Shown piece after piece: positions 20,570 to 22,291 of a stretch of 22,291 nt of DNA. The stretch is from a virus. A program made the position numbers and the translations under genes. The notes under the pieces were generated by a model. The model made no database searches. It saw nothing but the letters and a program-made list of their open reading frames with translations, and had not been told where the DNA came from. The stretch is taken from the IMG/VR virus record IMGVR_UViG_3300036832_000238, positions 1 to 22,291 of that record; one strand, given 5' to 3'. Numbering within the stretch: the first letter of the stretch is position 1; each line of letters opens with the position of its first letter.

Positions 20570-21298
20570 ATGTCCCTGTTGAATATTGTTAAGAACGTCA
20601 TGGATGCAAACGGTTGGCAACAGCCGGTTACTGCCGTGTCGTCGTCCAACGATCAAAATATGCGGCAGAGCATGGCGCTTGCCAACAAGGCTCTTAGCAA
20701 CATTTCGTTCAAGAAAAATTGGCCGCACCTGTTCCGCGAGCAAGTGTTTACAACGGTAACAGGACAGCGTGATTATCCGCTTCCTGTTGACTTTCACCAT
20801 CTTGTTGCGCCTAGCGCATTTAACGCCACGCGCTATGCTGAAATGAAGGGATCACTAACGCCGATCCAATGGTATCGTAAATGGTGTAATGGGTATCTAG
20901 GTTGGGGCGGTGCATTCTGGCTAGACTCATTCCGCATTGATGTAGCCGGTAAACAACTATCAATTGCCCCTATGCCTAGTACGCCATGCGAAGTGGTGTT
21001 TATGTATGTCACGAGTAACATCGTAACTGATATTAATGGCATACCGACCGACCGATATTCTCAGGATACGGATACGTCTGTCATTGATGAGGACTTGGTT
21101 GAACTCGACTTACAGTGGCGCTGGAGGCAGAAAAAGGGTCTTGATTATACAGCGGAGCTTGCCGAGCTTTCCGGCTCGCTGACAACGCGCTTTGCGCAGT
21201 ACCTTGGGTACGGTGAATTGGATATTGGCGGTCGTTCGTATTTCACGCCGCTGACACAGCCAAGCACATTCCCTTGGTATCCGCAGCCGGGATCATAA
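20570..21298 (+). CDS. Probable head-tail adaptor protein, 242 aa
   Basis: It starts at ATG 20570, three bases after the upstream stop, with GGGGT five bases upstream. N-terminal helices (SLLNIVKNVMDANGWQQPVT; ALANKALSNISFKKNWPHLF) are followed by EQVFTTVTGQRDYPLPVDFH, LTPIQWYRKW and a strand-rich part, then C-terminal helices (EDLVELDLQWRWRQKKGLDY). This order, with 'f.T..gq..Y.LP.Df' and a P-x-x-W box, is typical of podovirus adaptors that sit under the portal, in the same functional position as P22 gp4 and T7 gp11. The place between head and tail genes agrees. The exact subfamily is uncertain. Confidence 0.65.
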   Translation: MSLLNIVKNVMDANGWQQPVTAVSSSNDQNMRQSMALANKALSNISFKKNWPHLFREQVFTTVTGQRDYPLPVDFHHLVAPSAFNATRYAEMKGSLTPIQWYRKWCNGYLGWGGAFWLDSFRIDVAGKQLSIAPMPSTPCEVVFMYVTSNIVTDINGIPTDRYSQDTDTSVIDEDLVELDLQWRWRQKKGLDYTAELAELSGSLTTRFAQYLGYGELDIGGRSYFTPLTQPSTFPWYPQPGS

Positions 21299-21301
21299 GC
21301 G

Positions 21302-22291
21302 ATGGCAAGCGCTCCGGTAAACTCTCAGCAGCGGGCTATTAATTACCCGATACCGGCTCCTGTAGGTGGTCTTAATGGCCGTGACGCTCTGTCGTTGATG
21401 GATGCGCTGGACGCTTACGAACTTATTAATATGTTTCCTAGCACAACCTCTGTCGAGGTGAGGCCGGGATGCACGGTCTTTCAGGCAGCGCTTGGCGCTC
21501 CTGTCTCATCGCTTGCGGTTTATGCGTCAGGATCAAAGCAAACGATCATAGCGTTTGCCGGGAGTGACGCATTTGATGTTACCATTTCGGGGACGCTTGT
21601 TAGCCTACGGACTGACATAGCCAGTCCATTTGTGCAGTCTGTCATGTTTTCGACCGTGGCTGATATCGGCCAGTTCTTAATATGCACGACAGGCGAAGAT
21701 ACGCCGATGTACTACGATGGGACAACGCTAGCTGACCTTGCCATAACGGGCCTTAGTGAACCCGACGTTGGTATCAACTTTGCGTGGCACTATCAGGGCC
21801 GCATGTTCTACGGAATGCGTGATAGGCTAGGGTATTATTTTCTCCCTCCCGGTCAGATACAGGGCGTTGCGCAGTATAATGACCTAGGCCAAATGTCGAG
21901 CATGGGTGGCTATCTGCAAGCTATAGCAACGTACTCAGTGGATGCGTTTGATGGCCCTGCTGATTATATTGTGTTCATTTCCAACAGGGGTGAATACTTC
22001 ATGTATCAGGGCACGGACCCCGGTGATGCGAACGCATGGTCGCTTGTTGGCAGGTTTCGTGGACCCGAGCCGATTGGTCGTAACTGTGTTCAGGACTTTG
22101 CCGGTGATCTATTAATATTAACGACTGAGGGCGTGCATCAGTTTTCACAGCTTACGAAGCTTGGACAGACACAGATAGAGGCAATTGCGATATCGGCAAA
22201 GCTAGGTAGTATTCTGGCTGAGCATAACATGTACCGGGACGTTTCCGGTTGGTCTATGCAGCTATGGCCTGTTGGCAGCATGTTGATTATT
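21302..22291 (+). CDS. P22 gp10-like tail hub / stabilisation protein (N-terminal 330 codons, cut by window edge)
   Basis: The frame is open from ATG 21302 to the right edge with no stop. It begins MASAPVNSQQRAINYPIPAP and then GGLNGRDALSLMDALDAYEL with NMFPSTTSVEVRPGC. The 'P.GG.N..d.l..m...dA..l.N..p....v..RpG' opening followed by short beta repeats (IIAFAGSDAFDVTISGTLVS; FISNRGEYFMYQGTDPGDAN) is typical of the beta-propeller-like tail proteins placed after the adaptor in podoviruses, equivalent in position to P22 gp10. It starts four bases after the adaptor stop. GDANAWSLVGRF fits the family. Its end and total length are unknown. Confidence 0.72.
   Translation, partial: MASAPVNSQQRAINYPIPAPVGGLNGRDALSLMDALDAYELINMFPSTTSVEVRPGCTVFQAALGAPVSSLAVYASGSKQTIIAFAGSDAFDVTISGTLVSLRTDIASPFVQSVMFSTVADIGQFLICTTGEDTPMYYDGTTLADLAITGLSEPDVGINFAWHYQGRMFYGMRDRLGYYFLPPGQIQGVAQYNDLGQMSSMGGYLQAIATYSVDAFDGPADYIVFISNRGEYFMYQGTDPGDANAWSLVGRFRGPEPIGRNCVQDFAGDLLILTTEGVHQFSQLTKLGQTQIEAIAISAKLGSILAEHNMYRDVSGWSMQLWPVGSMLII

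Overview
The window is part of a tailed double-stranded DNA bacteriophage genome (Caudoviricetes). The head module (terminase small and large subunits, long glutamine-rich portal, scaffold-like protein, major capsid protein) is followed by an adaptor-like protein and a P22 gp10-like tail protein, which suggests a podovirus. No lysis, integrase catalytic domain, tail fibre or host gene is visible, so the host cannot be fixed. Base composition and good AGGAG-type ribosome binding sites fit a Gram-negative bacterium, possibly a proteobacterium. This is inference.

Layout. From 1 to about 10.9 kb all genes run leftward (minus strand). From the left edge inward these are a partial DUF2800 (Cas4/RecB-like) nuclease, small genes, a fused primase-helicase (1145-3496), a leftward terminator near 3.6 kb, then a compact series of mostly small genes. 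The upstream end of that series holds a trio of SprT-like metalloprotease, CobS/MoxR-type AAA ATPase and DUF7192 protein. Bases 10.96-12.32 kb are non-coding. They hold a leftward promoter, ATCGTA iterons at about 22-24 bp spacing, other repeats, an AT-rich inverted repeat and a rightward promoter candidate, and look like a replication origin plus divergent control region. From 12.32 kb to the right edge the genes run rightward in head-assembly order. The one exception is a 49-residue ribbon-helix-helix gene on the minus strand between the large terminase and the portal. A stand-alone integrase-type Arm (AP2-like) DNA-binding domain sits between the two terminase genes.

The most unusual signal is a short palindrome, consensus GGNATTAATNCC. 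The hexamer ATTAAT occurs about 29 times by eye, where about 4 would be expected from base composition. Most copies lie between 4.1 and 13.0 kb, about one per gene, whether the site is coding, intergenic, on a start codon or on a stop codon. Several genes end in GAT TAA with the site built on the stop codon, and several start on the ATG of TTAATG. Two copies are extended into perfect 26-bp palindromes. This resembles in layout the stoperators of L5-type mycobacteriophages, though the sequence is different. The two small DNA-binding proteins seen here are candidate binders.

The leftward operon also carries strong perfect hairpins in most of its wider gene gaps, one of which pairs with a ribosome binding site.
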